From Alkalihalobacillus sp. LMS6 (lineage in GTDB: Bacteria > Bacillota > Bacilli > Bacillales > Bacillaceae_D), in NCBI RefSeq assembly GCF_024362765.1, contig NZ_CP093302.1, forward strand, positions 616,001 to 680,000: DNA of 64,000 nucleotides, given 5' to 3'. Shown here piece by piece: positions 34,386-43,364 of this stretch. The first letter of the stretch is position 1; every line of letters begins with the position of its first letter. Both the position numbers and the translations under genes were made by a program. Under the pieces are notes generated by a model. That model did not search any database. It saw only the letters and a program-made list of their open reading frames with translations, and was not told where the DNA came from.

Positions 34386-35186
34386 TTGGACTTACAAGAT
34401 GTGCAGTATGAAAAAGCGAATGGAATTGCAAAGATTACCATTAATCGTCCAGAAGTATACAATGCGTTCCGAGCGCGAACGATTGAAGAGCTCATTTGGA
34501 GTTTTCGAGATGCATGGGATGACAACCGAATCGGAGCGGTTATTTTAACAGGAGCAGGGGAAAAGGCGTTTTGTGTTGGTGGAGATCAAAAAGAGAAAGG
34601 CGATGAAGGTGGCTACGATTATCAAGGCGGACTTGGCGGTGGCATTGGTCTTGAAGTGGAAAACTTGCATCAAACGATTCGAAATATTCCTAAGCCTGTG
34701 ATCGCGGCAGTGAACGGCTTCGCAATTGGCGGCGGTCATGTGCTCCATGTCATTTGTGATTTAACCATTGCGGCAGATACAGCTAAATTTGGGCAAACCG
34801 GTCCCAAAGTAGGGAGTTTCGATGCCGGGTTTGGTTCTGCTTATTTAGCTCGAATTGTCGGGGAGAAAAAGGCGCGGGAAATTTGGTATTTATGTGAGAA
34901 ATACTCCGCAGAAGAGTGCAAGGAGATGGGATTAGTCAACAAGGTAGTTCCGGCTAATGAATTAGCGCAAGCTGCTCAAGAGTGGGCAGAGAAAATTGTT
35001 GAGAAGAGCCCAACAGCGATTAAAGTATTAAAGCTTTCGTTTAATGCTGATAGTCAAAACATCCAAGGGATCTCACAGCTTGCCATGTCGAATCTAGCAT
35101 TGTTTTACAATACGGCCGAATCAGAAGAAGGGAAGAATGCATTTTTAGAAAAAAGACCCGTTGATTTCAAAAAATTTAGAGGGTGA
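34386..35186 (+). CDS. BadI-like 2-ketocyclohexanecarboxyl-CoA hydrolase (crotonase family)
   Basis: BadI opens the 2-ketocyclohexane-1-carboxyl-CoA ring hydrolytically to pimeloyl-CoA. The protein shares features with Rhodopseudomonas BadI as I recall it: [53 protein letters not shown] (oxyanion-hole glycines), [20 protein letters not shown] and [20 protein letters not shown]. The SFDAGFG segment is that of ring-cleaving MenB/BadI enzymes rather than of ordinary enoyl-CoA hydratases. Length 266 against about 260. Start is TTG at 34386 after AGGTGGTG. Confidence 0.82.
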   Translation: MDLQDVQYEKANGIAKITINRPEVYNAFRARTIEELIWSFRDAWDDNRIGAVILTGAGEKAFCVGGDQKEKGDEGGYDYQGGLGGGIGLEVENLHQTIRNIPKPVIAAVNGFAIGGGHVLHVICDLTIAADTAKFGQTGPKVGSFDAGFGSAYLARIVGEKKAREIWYLCEKYSAEECKEMGLVNKVVPANELAQAAQEWAEKIVEKSPTAIKVLKLSFNADSQNIQGISQLAMSNLALFYNTAESEEGKNAFLEKRPVDFKKFRG

Positions 35187-35202
35187 GTAGGAGGACAAAC
35201 AA

Positions 35203-36837
35203 GTGAAACAAAACACGCTGTTGACTCCAGAGTATATTGCAAACAACGAATCGAAATGGCCGAATAAAACAATTATTGATTATTTAGATGAAGCGATTCA
35301 ACGCTATCCCCATAAACGAGCAATCGTTGATCACAAAAGTTGTTATACCTACGAAGAGCTTGGAAGAATGGTAGATCGTGTCGCGCTAGGTTTGCTCGAA
35401 CATGGTTTGCAAAAAGGTGATGTGCTTTCGCTCCAGCTACCAAATTGGAATGAATTTATTATTCTCCATTATGCCGCAAGTAAAATTGGTGCGATTACAA
35501 ATCCACTTGTCCCAATTTATCGCGATCGTGAAATTGGTCATATGGTCGCAACGGTTGAGGCAAAAATGATCGTCATTCCTGATGAGTTTCGTGGATTTCA
35601 TTATCCGGAGATGCTAGAGCGATTAAAACCGACATTGCCGCACCTTCAAGAGATTTTTGTGTTAGGGGAAACTGTACCAGAAACAATGAAACCGCTTACT
35701 AGATTAATGGATGATCCGTGGGAAGAAAGAAAGTCAGTCGCTGACCTACAGCAGATTACTCATAATCCAAATGATGTGACGGAAATTATTTTTACATCGG
35801 GCACAACAGGTCAGCCAAAAGGCGTCATGCATACGCATAATACTTTATGCGTGTCGACGAATTATTGGATTGATCGGCTGCACTTAACAGCCGATAACGT
35901 CATGTTTATGGCGTCGACGTTTGCCCATCAAACCGGTTTTGGTTATGGCGTTCGCCTCCCTACACATTATGGTGGAACCGCCATCTATCAAGATATCTGG
36001 GACCCAGGTGAATTTTTAAAATTAGTCGAGACAGAAAAAATCACGTTTACGGCAGGGGCAACCCCTTTTCTTCAAGATACTGTGCAGTATCCAAATGTAG
36101 AAACGTACAATCTTGCATCGCTTCATTCCTTTGTAGCACTCGGTGCCCCCTTACCTCGCTCGCTGGTTAAAGAAGCATTTGCGAAGGTTCCGTTTACGAT
36201 TCTAGCAGGCTGGGGCCAAACGGAAGATGGGTTAGTGACGCTGACGAAACCAGAAGATGAAGAAGAGAAGATTACAGGGACAGACGGTGTTCCTTTTGAA
36301 GGAATGGAACTAAAGATTGTTGATGAAACCGGAATAGAAGTGCCTCGAAACACGGAAGGCGACCTTCTATGTCGAGGACCTGCGTTATTTATTGGCTATT
36401 ACAAACAGCTTGAAAAGACATTGGAAGAATTTCAAGCTGATTGGTTTGTAACAGGGGATCGAGCGGTAATGGATGACGATGGCTATATTCGTATTGCTGG
36501 TAGGAACAAGGACATTATTATACGAGGTGGCGAAAATATTCCAGTGGCTTACGTGGAAAATGCGCTTTATGAGCACCCGGATATTGCGATTGTCCAGCTT
36601 ATTGCAATGCCTGACCCCAGATTACAAGAAAAAGGCTGTGCATTTATCCGTTTGAAAACAGAAGCATCAGCATTAAGTCTTGCAGATGTCCAACAGTTTT
36701 TAAAAGAAAAAGGGGTCGCAAAACAGTATTGGCCGGAGCACGTCGAAATTGTCGATGATTTTCCGCGAACGCCTAGCGGCAAAATTCAAAAATATCGTTT
36801 GCGCGATGAGATTTCAAAGGTAATGAAAGAAACGTAA
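35203..36837 (+). CDS. Acyl-CoA ligase, AliA-like (cyclohexanecarboxylate-CoA ligase candidate)
   Basis: ANL-superfamily ligases adenylate a carboxylic acid and transfer it to CoA. The AMP-binding P-loop is FTSGTTGQPKG (about residues 196-206), A5 is GWGQTE, A7 is FVTGDRA, A8 is GRNKDIIIRGGENI and A10 is PRTPSGKIQK with the adenylation Lys. The N-terminus has the AliA-like layout, with LDEAIQRYPHKRAIVD and LSLQLPNWNEF. Start is GTG at 35203 with AGGAGG. Its place between BadI- and BadH-like genes supports an alicyclic acid substrate. Confidence 0.85.
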   Translation: MKQNTLLTPEYIANNESKWPNKTIIDYLDEAIQRYPHKRAIVDHKSCYTYEELGRMVDRVALGLLEHGLQKGDVLSLQLPNWNEFIILHYAASKIGAITNPLVPIYRDREIGHMVATVEAKMIVIPDEFRGFHYPEMLERLKPTLPHLQEIFVLGETVPETMKPLTRLMDDPWEERKSVADLQQITHNPNDVTEIIFTSGTTGQPKGVMHTHNTLCVSTNYWIDRLHLTADNVMFMASTFAHQTGFGYGVRLPTHYGGTAIYQDIWDPGEFLKLVETEKITFTAGATPFLQDTVQYPNVETYNLASLHSFVALGAPLPRSLVKEAFAKVPFTILAGWGQTEDGLVTLTKPEDEEEKITGTDGVPFEGMELKIVDETGIEVPRNTEGDLLCRGPALFIGYYKQLEKTLEEFQADWFVTGDRAVMDDDGYIRIAGRNKDIIIRGGENIPVAYVENALYEHPDIAIVQLIAMPDPRLQEKGCAFIRLKTEASALSLADVQQFLKEKGVAKQYWPEHVEIVDDFPRTPSGKIQKYRLRDEISKVMKET

Positions 36838-36854
36838 AGATGGAGGGGAAACGT

Positions 36855-37601
36855 ATGGAAAAGCGTGTCGCATTTGTTACTGGTGCTGGAAGAGGTATGG
36901 GTAGAGAAATATCATTAACGCTAGCAAAGCAAGACATGACGATTATCGTGACAGACGTCAATATGGAAAATGCAGAAGAAACCGTCTCGCACGTGCATAA
37001 TTTGGGAGGCGAGGCGTATGCTGTTTATTGCGATGTGACATCATTAGAAAGTGTCCAACAAGCCGTAGAAAAGGCAATGAGTCATACGAGTCAAATTGAT
37101 GTACTCGTTAATAATGCAGGTTGGGATAAGATTGAACCATTCTTAAAAAGTGAACCGAGTACGTGGCAGACAATTATTGCGATTAACTTAATGGGGCAAA
37201 TTCATACATGTAAAGAAATTTTGCCGAAGATGATTGAAAGCGGTTACGGGAAAGTCATTAACATCGCTTCTGATTCTGGAAGAGTTGGGTCAAGTGGAGA
37301 AGCAGTATATTCAGCAGCAAAAGGCGGCATCATTACTTTGACGAAAACCCTTGCTCGAGAAATGGCTCGACATAAGATTAATGTAAATTGTATTGCGCCG
37401 GGACCTGCGGATACGCCGTTATTCCAAGAGATCGGGACATATAACGAAGGCATTGCAGCCGCATTAACAAAGGCGATTCCGTTCCGACGTCTTGCAGAAC
37501 CGAGTGATATTGCCAATGCGGTTCGTTTCTTTGCATCAGATGAATCAAGCTATATTACCGGGCAAACCCTTTCTGTCAGTGGCGGCTTAACAATGGTGTG
37601 A
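36855..37601 (+). CDS. BadH-like 2-hydroxycyclohexanecarboxyl-CoA dehydrogenase (SDR)
   Basis: BadH oxidises 2-hydroxycyclohexanecarboxyl-CoA to the ketone that BadI then opens. The SDR is complete: TGAGRGMG (cofactor), LVNNAGWD, the catalytic Ser in NIASDSGRVG, and YSAAK with Tyr and Lys. The stretches LVNNAGWD, RVGSSGEAVY and SVSGGLTM are strikingly BadH-like compared with generic FabG. GGAGGGG before the ATG at 36855 selects the start. It lies 18 bp after the ligase. Confidence 0.85.
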   Translation: MEKRVAFVTGAGRGMGREISLTLAKQDMTIIVTDVNMENAEETVSHVHNLGGEAYAVYCDVTSLESVQQAVEKAMSHTSQIDVLVNNAGWDKIEPFLKSEPSTWQTIIAINLMGQIHTCKEILPKMIESGYGKVINIASDSGRVGSSGEAVYSAAKGGIITLTKTLAREMARHKINVNCIAPGPADTPLFQEIGTYNEGIAAALTKAIPFRRLAEPSDIANAVRFFASDESSYITGQTLSVSGGLTMV

Positions 37602-37641
37602 TGAAAGTCATTCGATTAAAAAAGAAATGTGGTGAAGGCAG

Positions 37642-38790
37642 TTGAACTTTAATTTAACGGAAGATGAACAGTTGTTAAAAAAGGGGATTCGCGATTTTAT
37701 TGACCACGAAGTTGATCCAAGAGCGATGGAGATCGAAGAAACCAACGAGATTCCAGCAGATATCATGGAAAAGACAAAAGAAATGGGTTTGTTTGCTTTA
37801 AGTGTACCGGAACAATATGGTGGTCTCGGACTTAGTATGGTCGGGAAATGCGCGGTTCTAGAAGAAATTGGTCGGACCCATAATGGCTATACGACTGTAA
37901 TTGGCGGGCATACAGGTATTGGTGGCGTCGGTATTGTTGAGTTTGGGACAGAAAAACAGAAGGAAAAATACTTACCGCCGATGGCAAGTGGAGAGATGAT
38001 TGGCGCGTTTGCCTTAACAGAGCCGAGCGCAGGCTCTCACGCATCCAATCTAAAAACTACTGCAGTGAAAAAAGGCGATCACTATATTTTAAATGGAAGT
38101 AAGCACTATATTACGAATGCTCCAATTGCTGGTATTTTTACCGTGATGGCTGTGACAGATCCATCAAAAGGAGCGAAAGGAATTACGTCGTTCATTGTCG
38201 AAAGGGATACACCAGGACTGATTATCGGCAAAATTGAACAGAAAATGGGTTTACACGGGTCCCACTCGTCGGAACTTTTCTTTGAAGATTGCGCAGTTCC
38301 TGCTGAGAACATCCTCGGCGAAGTTGGGCAAGGTTATATGAATGCGTTAAAAATTTTAGCGAATGGCCGTGCAGGGATGGCCGCTCGTAACCTAGGCTCA
38401 TGTGATAAACTACTTGATTTATCGCTTACGTTTTCACAGGAACGGATCCAGTTTGGTAAGCCGATTTTTGAACAGCAAATCATTCAACATTATCTCGCCG
38501 ATATGGCGATGGAAATTGAAGCATTGCGTTCCATGACATACCGGGTTGCGTGGATGGTCGACGAAGGGAAGAAAGTGATTAAAGAAGCGGCGATGGTGAA
38601 GCTCTTTGGCTCAGAAACCTACGGAAGAGTGGCTGATAAAGCAGTTCAAATCCATGGTGGGATTGGCTATATTTCCGAATACCCGATCGAACGGTTTTAT
38701 CGTGATGCACGAATTACGCGCATCTACGAAGGCACGTCCGAGATCCAAAAGAATATTATCGCAACCCAATTACAAAAGGAAATGAAGTGA
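37642..38790 (+). CDS. Acyl-CoA dehydrogenase, standard catalytic type
   Basis: The 382-residue enzyme has all hallmarks: ALTEPSAGSHASN, QIHGGIGYISEYPIERFYRDARI and the catalytic Glu in IYEGTSEIQ. Unlike the AliB-like enzyme of the same operon it keeps the normal base, so the two probably act on different intermediates. Candidates are a beta-oxidation step after ring opening or cyclohexanecarboxyl-CoA itself. Start is TTG at 37642 after GTGAAGG. Confidence 0.87.
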   Translation: MNFNLTEDEQLLKKGIRDFIDHEVDPRAMEIEETNEIPADIMEKTKEMGLFALSVPEQYGGLGLSMVGKCAVLEEIGRTHNGYTTVIGGHTGIGGVGIVEFGTEKQKEKYLPPMASGEMIGAFALTEPSAGSHASNLKTTAVKKGDHYILNGSKHYITNAPIAGIFTVMAVTDPSKGAKGITSFIVERDTPGLIIGKIEQKMGLHGSHSSELFFEDCAVPAENILGEVGQGYMNALKILANGRAGMAARNLGSCDKLLDLSLTFSQERIQFGKPIFEQQIIQHYLADMAMEIEALRSMTYRVAWMVDEGKKVIKEAAMVKLFGSETYGRVADKAVQIHGGIGYISEYPIERFYRDARITRIYEGTSEIQKNIIATQLQKEMK

Positions 38791-38809
38791 TTTTTCAGGA
38801 GGGCATCCT

Positions 38810-39556
38810 ATGGATTTACGCGGGAAAACCGTACTCGTAACAGGAGGTGCAAAAGGGGTTGGTCGAGCAATTGTGCAAGCTCTTGCGGAAGCAGGGGCCA
38901 CGATTGCGCTCCACTACCATCACTCTGAAAAAGAAGCCCACGAGACTGTGGAAGAACTAAGGAGAGCCAACATTACCTTATGCGCAGTAAAGGCCAACCT
39001 CGCACATTTTGCAGAGGTGGAAGCAATGAAAAACGAGCTTGATCAAACCCTCGGGCACGTGGATATGGTCGTCAACAATGCAGGCTATACGAAAACAAAA
39101 TCGTTTTTTGCTTATAAGCCAGATGAGTGGCGCGAAGAAGTAGACGTCTGTTTACACGGTGTGATGAATCTCGCGTACACGTTTGTTCCACCAATGAAAG
39201 AGCGCGGTAAAGGCAAGTTTATTCAAGTCGTTGGGGATTCTGCACGGACAGGGGATCGTCACCTGATTATTTCAGCGGCAGCCCGTAATGGTGCAATTAG
39301 CTTTATGAAATCGCTGGCGCAAGAAGTAGGGCGGGATAACATTCAATGTAATACACTCTCCCTAGGTTTAATTGATAAAGGAGACTTGCCGTTCAAAGAC
39401 GAAGTGCGCCAGAAAATTATGAAGCAATATCCAGCAAAGCGGTTAGGAGAACCGTCTGATGTAACAGGCGCCGTGGGATTTTTGTTATCGCCTGCTTCAG
39501 ATTGGATTACAGGGCAAGTGCTGCCGGTTAATGGCGGCCATTCCATGTTTGGATAA
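38810..39556 (+). CDS. SDR-fold protein lacking the catalytic triad
   Basis: The Rossmann cofactor motif TGGAKGVG and NNAG are intact, but the active site is not. Aligned without gaps to the BadH-like neighbour, the catalytic Ser is Gly (VVGDSARTG), the Tyr is Ser and the Lys is Arg (SAAAR in place of YSAAK). The rest of the fold is normal up to ITGQVLPVNGGHS. It may bind NAD(P) or acyl-CoA without oxidoreduction, or act as a subunit with another SDR of the operon. A GGAGGG site precedes the ATG. Confidence 0.8.
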   Translation: MDLRGKTVLVTGGAKGVGRAIVQALAEAGATIALHYHHSEKEAHETVEELRRANITLCAVKANLAHFAEVEAMKNELDQTLGHVDMVVNNAGYTKTKSFFAYKPDEWREEVDVCLHGVMNLAYTFVPPMKERGKGKFIQVVGDSARTGDRHLIISAAARNGAISFMKSLAQEVGRDNIQCNTLSLGLIDKGDLPFKDEVRQKIMKQYPAKRLGEPSDVTGAVGFLLSPASDWITGQVLPVNGGHSMFG

Positions 39557-39570
39557 AGAGGAGGATGTAC

Positions 39571-40332
39571 ATGTCACATTTACAAGGACAAACGGCGATT
39601 GTGACGGGTGGTAGTCGAGGCATTGGAAAGGCGATTGTTGAGCGACTCGCAACAGATGGGGCAAACGTCGTTATTTTTGATATAAATGAAGAGGCATTGA
39701 GTGAAGCGGAACAATCGTTACAAGATAAAGGCTTAACGGTTCAAGCTATCCAAGCAGATGTGACGAATCGTGACCAAGTAACGAAAGCGGTTCAAGAGGT
39801 GATGGAGCGTTTCGGGTCACTTGAAATTCTCGTCAATAATGCGGGGGTTATTCGTGATCAAATGTTTTATAAAATGTCAGAGCAAGATTGGGATACGGTC
39901 ATGAATGTCCATTTAAAAGGTGCATTTATTATGACACAAATTGCGCAAGCCCATATGATTAAGCAATCTTACGGTCGAATTATTAATTTATCGTCGACAT
40001 CGGCACTCGGCAATCGTGGTCAAGCCAACTATGCAACAGCAAAAGCTGGTCTGCAAGGTTTTACGAAGACGATGGCGATTGAGCTTGGGAAATATGGGGT
40101 TACGACAAATGCGATTGCACCAGGGTTTATTGAAACAGACATGACTCGTTCCACCGCGGATCGGTTAGGGATTTCATTTGAACAGCTTATTGAAGCGAGT
40201 GTCGCAAAAATTCCTGTTGCTCGAAGTGGAAAACCAGAAGATATTGCGAATACCGTTGCATTTTTTGCTGATCCTCGCTCTGGATTTGTAAACGGACAGG
40301 TCATTTATGTCGCAGGTGGACCAAAAGCATAA
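39571..40332 (+). CDS. FabG-like 3-ketoacyl-CoA/ACP reductase or dehydrogenase (SDR)
   Basis: This is a complete classical SDR: TGGSRGIGKA, NNAGVIRD, Ser in NLSSTSALG, and YATAK as the catalytic Tyr and Lys. The sequence type is FabG/PhaB-like, so an (R)-3-hydroxyacyl thioester is the likely substrate. The two hot-dog hydratase-like genes that follow have the matching (R)-stereochemistry. GAGGAGG lies immediately before ATG TAC ATG, so I chose the second ATG at 39571. Confidence 0.87.
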   Translation: MSHLQGQTAIVTGGSRGIGKAIVERLATDGANVVIFDINEEALSEAEQSLQDKGLTVQAIQADVTNRDQVTKAVQEVMERFGSLEILVNNAGVIRDQMFYKMSEQDWDTVMNVHLKGAFIMTQIAQAHMIKQSYGRIINLSSTSALGNRGQANYATAKAGLQGFTKTMAIELGKYGVTTNAIAPGFIETDMTRSTADRLGISFEQLIEASVAKIPVARSGKPEDIANTVAFFADPRSGFVNGQVIYVAGGPKA

Positions 40333-40344
40333 GGAGTGAAGGCT

Positions 40345-40794
40345 ATGTTTGAAGAAATCATCGGAAAGAAATCGAATCGAGTGAAAAACACGGTTTCCCG
40401 TGAGGCCGTCGTCACGTTTGCTACTGCGATCGGTGACCCTCACCCTATCTATGTCGATGAATCGTACGGAAAGACAACCCGCTTTAAACAAAACCTCGCC
40501 CCACCAACGTTTCCGCGCACGTTTCAGTATGGTGAGGTTGCAGGGTTGAATTTGCCGAAGAAAGGACTGATTCACGGGGAGCAAACGTATCATTATACGC
40601 GCCCGCTTATGGTTGGTGAGGAAGTCTACTGTTTTTTAAAAGTGGAAGCGTACGTGGAGAAGGAAGGAAAGAGTGGGAAAATGGGCTTCCTAACATTAGT
40701 AGGTACTGGTGAAGATGTGGATGGAGACGTTCTTTTTTCATCAAAACAAGTGATTATCATCAATGCCGCGGTGAGAAAGGCGATGAGCCAATGA
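40345..40794 (+). CDS. HadA-like hot-dog subunit (MaoC N-terminal type)
   Basis: The protein resembles the N-terminal MaoC-like dehydratase domain (HadA type): VSREAVVTFATAIGDPHPIYVDE, LAPPTFPRTF and GEQTYHYTRPLMVGEEV. The catalytic His position is Tyr (HPIY), as expected for the non-catalytic partner of a heterodimer. The next gene carries the catalytic pair and overlaps it by 4 bp. AAGGAG 8 nt upstream selects the ATG at 40345. Confidence 0.8.
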   Translation: MFEEIIGKKSNRVKNTVSREAVVTFATAIGDPHPIYVDESYGKTTRFKQNLAPPTFPRTFQYGEVAGLNLPKKGLIHGEQTYHYTRPLMVGEEVYCFLKVEAYVEKEGKSGKMGFLTLVGTGEDVDGDVLFSSKQVIIINAAVRKAMSQ

Positions 40795-41198
40795 GCACAA
40801 TCATGAAGATGACAAACGGTGATTCACTCCCATCTATAAAACTTGAGCCAGTGACACGTGAAGATTTAATTGCCTATGCGAATGCTTCTGGAGATCATAA
40901 CCCGATTCATCAAGATGACCAAGAAGCGTTAAACGCAGGGTTACCAGGCATTATCGCCCATGGCATGTGGACAATGGGGAATTTAACAAAACTGTTTACG
41001 CCATATGTGGAAGAAGGATATATGGAAGAGATCCAGATTCGCTTTCGGGGAATGGTTTTTCTAGGTGATGTGGTGACGCTCGAAGCCCGAGCAGATGAGG
41101 TTTCTGATGAGACCGTTCGGTTTAGCGTTCGTGCAAGTCAGCAAGACGATCGTTCCGTATTAGAAGGGGAGGTATTCATGCGGTTGTATGGAGAGTAA
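40791..41198 (+). CDS. HadB-like hot-dog hydratase catalytic subunit (MaoC family)
   Basis: The (R)-specific hydratase motif is complete: ASGDHNPIHQDD with Asp35 and His40. GIIAHGMWTMG and QIRFRGMVFLGDVVTLEA are the other family blocks. Together with the overlapping HadA-like gene it should form a heterodimeric enoyl-CoA hydratase. No BadK-type crotonase hydratase is visible in the cluster, so this pair is the best candidate to hydrate the ring enoyl-CoA. It is the last gene of the sigma-54 operon. Confidence 0.85.
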   Translation: MSTIMKMTNGDSLPSIKLEPVTREDLIAYANASGDHNPIHQDDQEALNAGLPGIIAHGMWTMGNLTKLFTPYVEEGYMEEIQIRFRGMVFLGDVVTLEARADEVSDETVRFSVRASQQDDRSVLEGEVFMRLYGE

Positions 41199-41199
41199 G

Positions 41200-41230
41200 G
41201 TAGCTCGAAACAGGTAGCTACCCTTTTTTT
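41200..41230 (+). terminator. Intrinsic terminator of the acyl-CoA operon
   Basis: GGTAGCT (41200-41206) pairs with AGCTACC (41217-41223), followed by C and seven T residues. It ends the operon against the leftward lipoprotein gene. Confidence 0.85.
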
Positions 41231-41232
41231 AT

Positions 41233-41727
41233 TTAATTTCCTGACACCTCAAATAGGACCATCGTCATAATGACACCAATTCGCTCATCTTCAGCATTTG
41301 TATAATCCGTGTAGACCCGATAGGTGACTTCAGGACCAAAGCTATCAATGCGAAAAGACGAATCTTCTAGCTCAATTCCTGAAGTCGACTGCGAGCCTTC
41401 GTGAACATCTAACCAAAAAAGGGGCTCTTGTGGATTGTTAATATCAATGAACTGATCATTCACGACAATCTCTACCTCCTGACCATGGGTTACCGGTATG
41501 GGGTCAAGTAAGGCAATATCTTCATCGTAAACAGAGAGATTTTGATCAATATTAAAGCAATTATTCCAACAAACAGGGCGATGGATGGTGGGCACTTCTT
41601 CGTTATCAATGAACAACGAAACTGTTGGAATTTGTTCTAATAATGCTATCTCCTCTTCTTCCACCGTACAAGCTGTTAAAAAAGATAAAAATAAAATGAA
41701 CGCAACAGATGGAAAAATCGTTTTCAT
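41233..41727 (-). CDS. Acidic lipoprotein of unknown function
   Basis: MKTIFPSVAFILFLSFLTAC is a lipoprotein signal with lipobox LTAC. The mature 145 residues are very acidic and have two Cys in VCWNNC and a beta-rich pattern. AGGAGG before the ATG at 41727 (minus strand) selects this start; the frame extends to 41760. It is single and convergent with the acyl-CoA operon. No family recognised. Confidence 0.75.
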   Translation of the reverse strand: MKTIFPSVAFILFLSFLTACTVEEEEIALLEQIPTVSLFIDNEEVPTIHRPVCWNNCFNIDQNLSVYDEDIALLDPIPVTHGQEVEIVVNDQFIDINNPQEPLFWLDVHEGSQSTSGIELEDSSFRIDSFGPEVTYRVYTDYTNAEDERIGVIMTMVLFEVSGN

Positions 41728-41827
41728 AGGATTTCCTCCTTTTCTTCTATTTGTTACCATATACCCATAAGGACGTAATAGAAACTTTTTCCAGACGAAA
41801 TCGTAGAAATAATGGAGAGGTGGTTTA

Positions 41828-42433
41828 ATGAAGAAATGGATAATCGTTATTGGGACGATTGTTCTGATATCTGGTGGGCTTATGTTCTTCCAACATCGGT
41901 CCGAGGCTCCACAAGTCAGTCAAGATCCGCAAGAACTGCATGAACCGATGTCAGAAGCGGAAACAACTGCGGCAATCGAACAGGCAATTGACCATGTGGA
42001 AGAGCTAGAAGGGTTGGAAGAAGGAATTGAGAAGTGGGCTGTTCGGCTACTCGTTGCTTCTAATGAATCGTTATCAGACGCGGAGCTAGTAGCGCAGGCG
42101 GAACAAGCTTATCAAAAGCGACAGGATGCGTTGGATGTTGCTGAAGAGGTTTATGATGTTGATATGAGCGAAGAACGCATACATGCTTTTATTGAACAAG
42201 AAGTCGAACAAATCGATGAAGCGTTTATGACCTCAATCGCATCCGCACATGGATTATCATTAGAAGCATTTTTGTACGACTGGGAATATGACAACTTTGC
42301 TTACAATTATGCATGGCGAGAGGTGGGTGCACGACTAGAAGAAGACTTTCCGATACAAGAAGGCGAGGATGCTGAAGCGTACAGAGAACGTTTGACGGAA
42401 GAATGGCAAAACAAAATTGATGAGACGAGGTAG
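41828..42433 (+). CDS. Membrane-anchored acidic helical protein, SurA-N-like
   Basis: One N-terminal hydrophobic segment (residues 4-20) is followed by an extracytoplasmic domain of about 175 residues that is helical and very rich in Glu and Ala. ELVAQAEQAYQKRQDALDVA and the downstream AHGLSLEAFLYDWEYDNFAY resemble the SurA N-terminal helical domain found in some Bacillus lipoproteins. There is no PPIase domain. A chaperone-like role is only a suggestion. GGAGAGG precedes the ATG. Confidence 0.65.
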   Translation: MKKWIIVIGTIVLISGGLMFFQHRSEAPQVSQDPQELHEPMSEAETTAAIEQAIDHVEELEGLEEGIEKWAVRLLVASNESLSDAELVAQAEQAYQKRQDALDVAEEVYDVDMSEERIHAFIEQEVEQIDEAFMTSIASAHGLSLEAFLYDWEYDNFAYNYAWREVGARLEEDFPIQEGEDAEAYRERLTEEWQNKIDETR

Positions 42434-42464
42434 CGAGCAAGTGATGCCCGGCTACCTCTTTTTT
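42427..42464 (+). terminator. Intrinsic terminator, overlapping the stop codon
   Basis: GAGGTAGC (42427-42434) pairs perfectly with GCTACCTC (42451-42458) and runs into TTTTTT. The stem contains the TAG stop of the upstream gene and abuts the convergent TetR gene. Confidence 0.85.
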
Positions 42465-43332
42465 AATACGAATGTACATAATACCAGATCATATTAATGA
42501 ACGACTGAATGGACTCTTCCATGGTCGTGTCTTGTGCAGACGCTTGAAATGGCTTTAATAAAGGTAACAGAACCGCTTTTCGAATTCGTTCTTTATGGAG
42601 CTCTTCTAGGATGGCATCAAATAAGTCCTTCTGCTCTTCATAAAAGTGAGCGATATCCAATGAGTCTGCATAAGACAGGACGTCTTGTTTCGTGACGGCT
42701 TTATGCTCTACTTGCAAGCGGAATTGCTGAATGGCTGCATCGTTAAGCAAAAATTGCTGTTCTCGTTCCATTTTCTTCAAAATTTCTTCTAAATACGATA
42801 AAAGAATGTCTATGACCGTTTCTAAATGGTAACTACTATTTGTATAGCGATGGACAAATAAGGTTTGTTGAAGCATTCCTGTAAACAAAATAACTCCTTC
42901 AAACGCAAATGATCGAATCGAATCGCCTTGTACTTCAATTAATCGCTCAGATAGCCATTCTATATCATGAACGCGATGCTTTAACACGAGTTTTTTTAAA
43001 TCTGCTTCATTCGAATGCAAAATGGCTTCAAACAAACGATACAGATGCTTTTCCTCTTGTAGTTTGATTAAAATGGAAATCTGCTCAATGAAAATAGTGC
43101 GATCATTGCGTGCTTTCCCAATTTGCGCGGCGATTCGGCGTTGACTCGCTTCATACCGCAAATCTTCGAGAATTTCCGCCACACAATCGTTTTTTGAAGA
43201 AAAATAATTATAAAACGTTCCCTTAGAAATAGCGGCCGCTTTTAAAATATCTTGGATCGATGTATGTTGAATGCCTTTCTCTTGAAAGAGTTTAAGAGCA
43301 GATTCGGCTACATGTTTCTTTCGTTCGTTCAT
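42463..43332 (-). CDS. TetR/AcrR family repressor of the adjacent MFS exporter
   Basis: The N-terminal helix-turn-helix is clear: ESALKLFQEKGIQHTSIQDI, then AAISKGTFYNYFSSKNDCVAE. The C-terminal ligand domain is 240 residues, longer than the usual 150. The frame runs to 43593, but GCAAGGAGG before the ATG at 43332 gives a 289-residue protein and removes a nonsensical hydrophobic extension. It is divergent from an EmrB/QacA-type exporter, and inverted GTATAAATT repeats lie between them. It probably represses both genes and is released by an exporter substrate. Confidence 0.88.
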   Translation of the reverse strand: MNERKKHVAESALKLFQEKGIQHTSIQDILKAAAISKGTFYNYFSSKNDCVAEILEDLRYEASQRRIAAQIGKARNDRTIFIEQISILIKLQEEKHLYRLFEAILHSNEADLKKLVLKHRVHDIEWLSERLIEVQGDSIRSFAFEGVILFTGMLQQTLFVHRYTNSSYHLETVIDILLSYLEEILKKMEREQQFLLNDAAIQQFRLQVEHKAVTKQDVLSYADSLDIAHFYEEQKDLFDAILEELHKERIRKAVLLPLLKPFQASAQDTTMEESIQSFINMIWYYVHSY

Positions 43333-43364
43333 TAGAGCCTCCTTGCGATAATCCGATGTGATTA

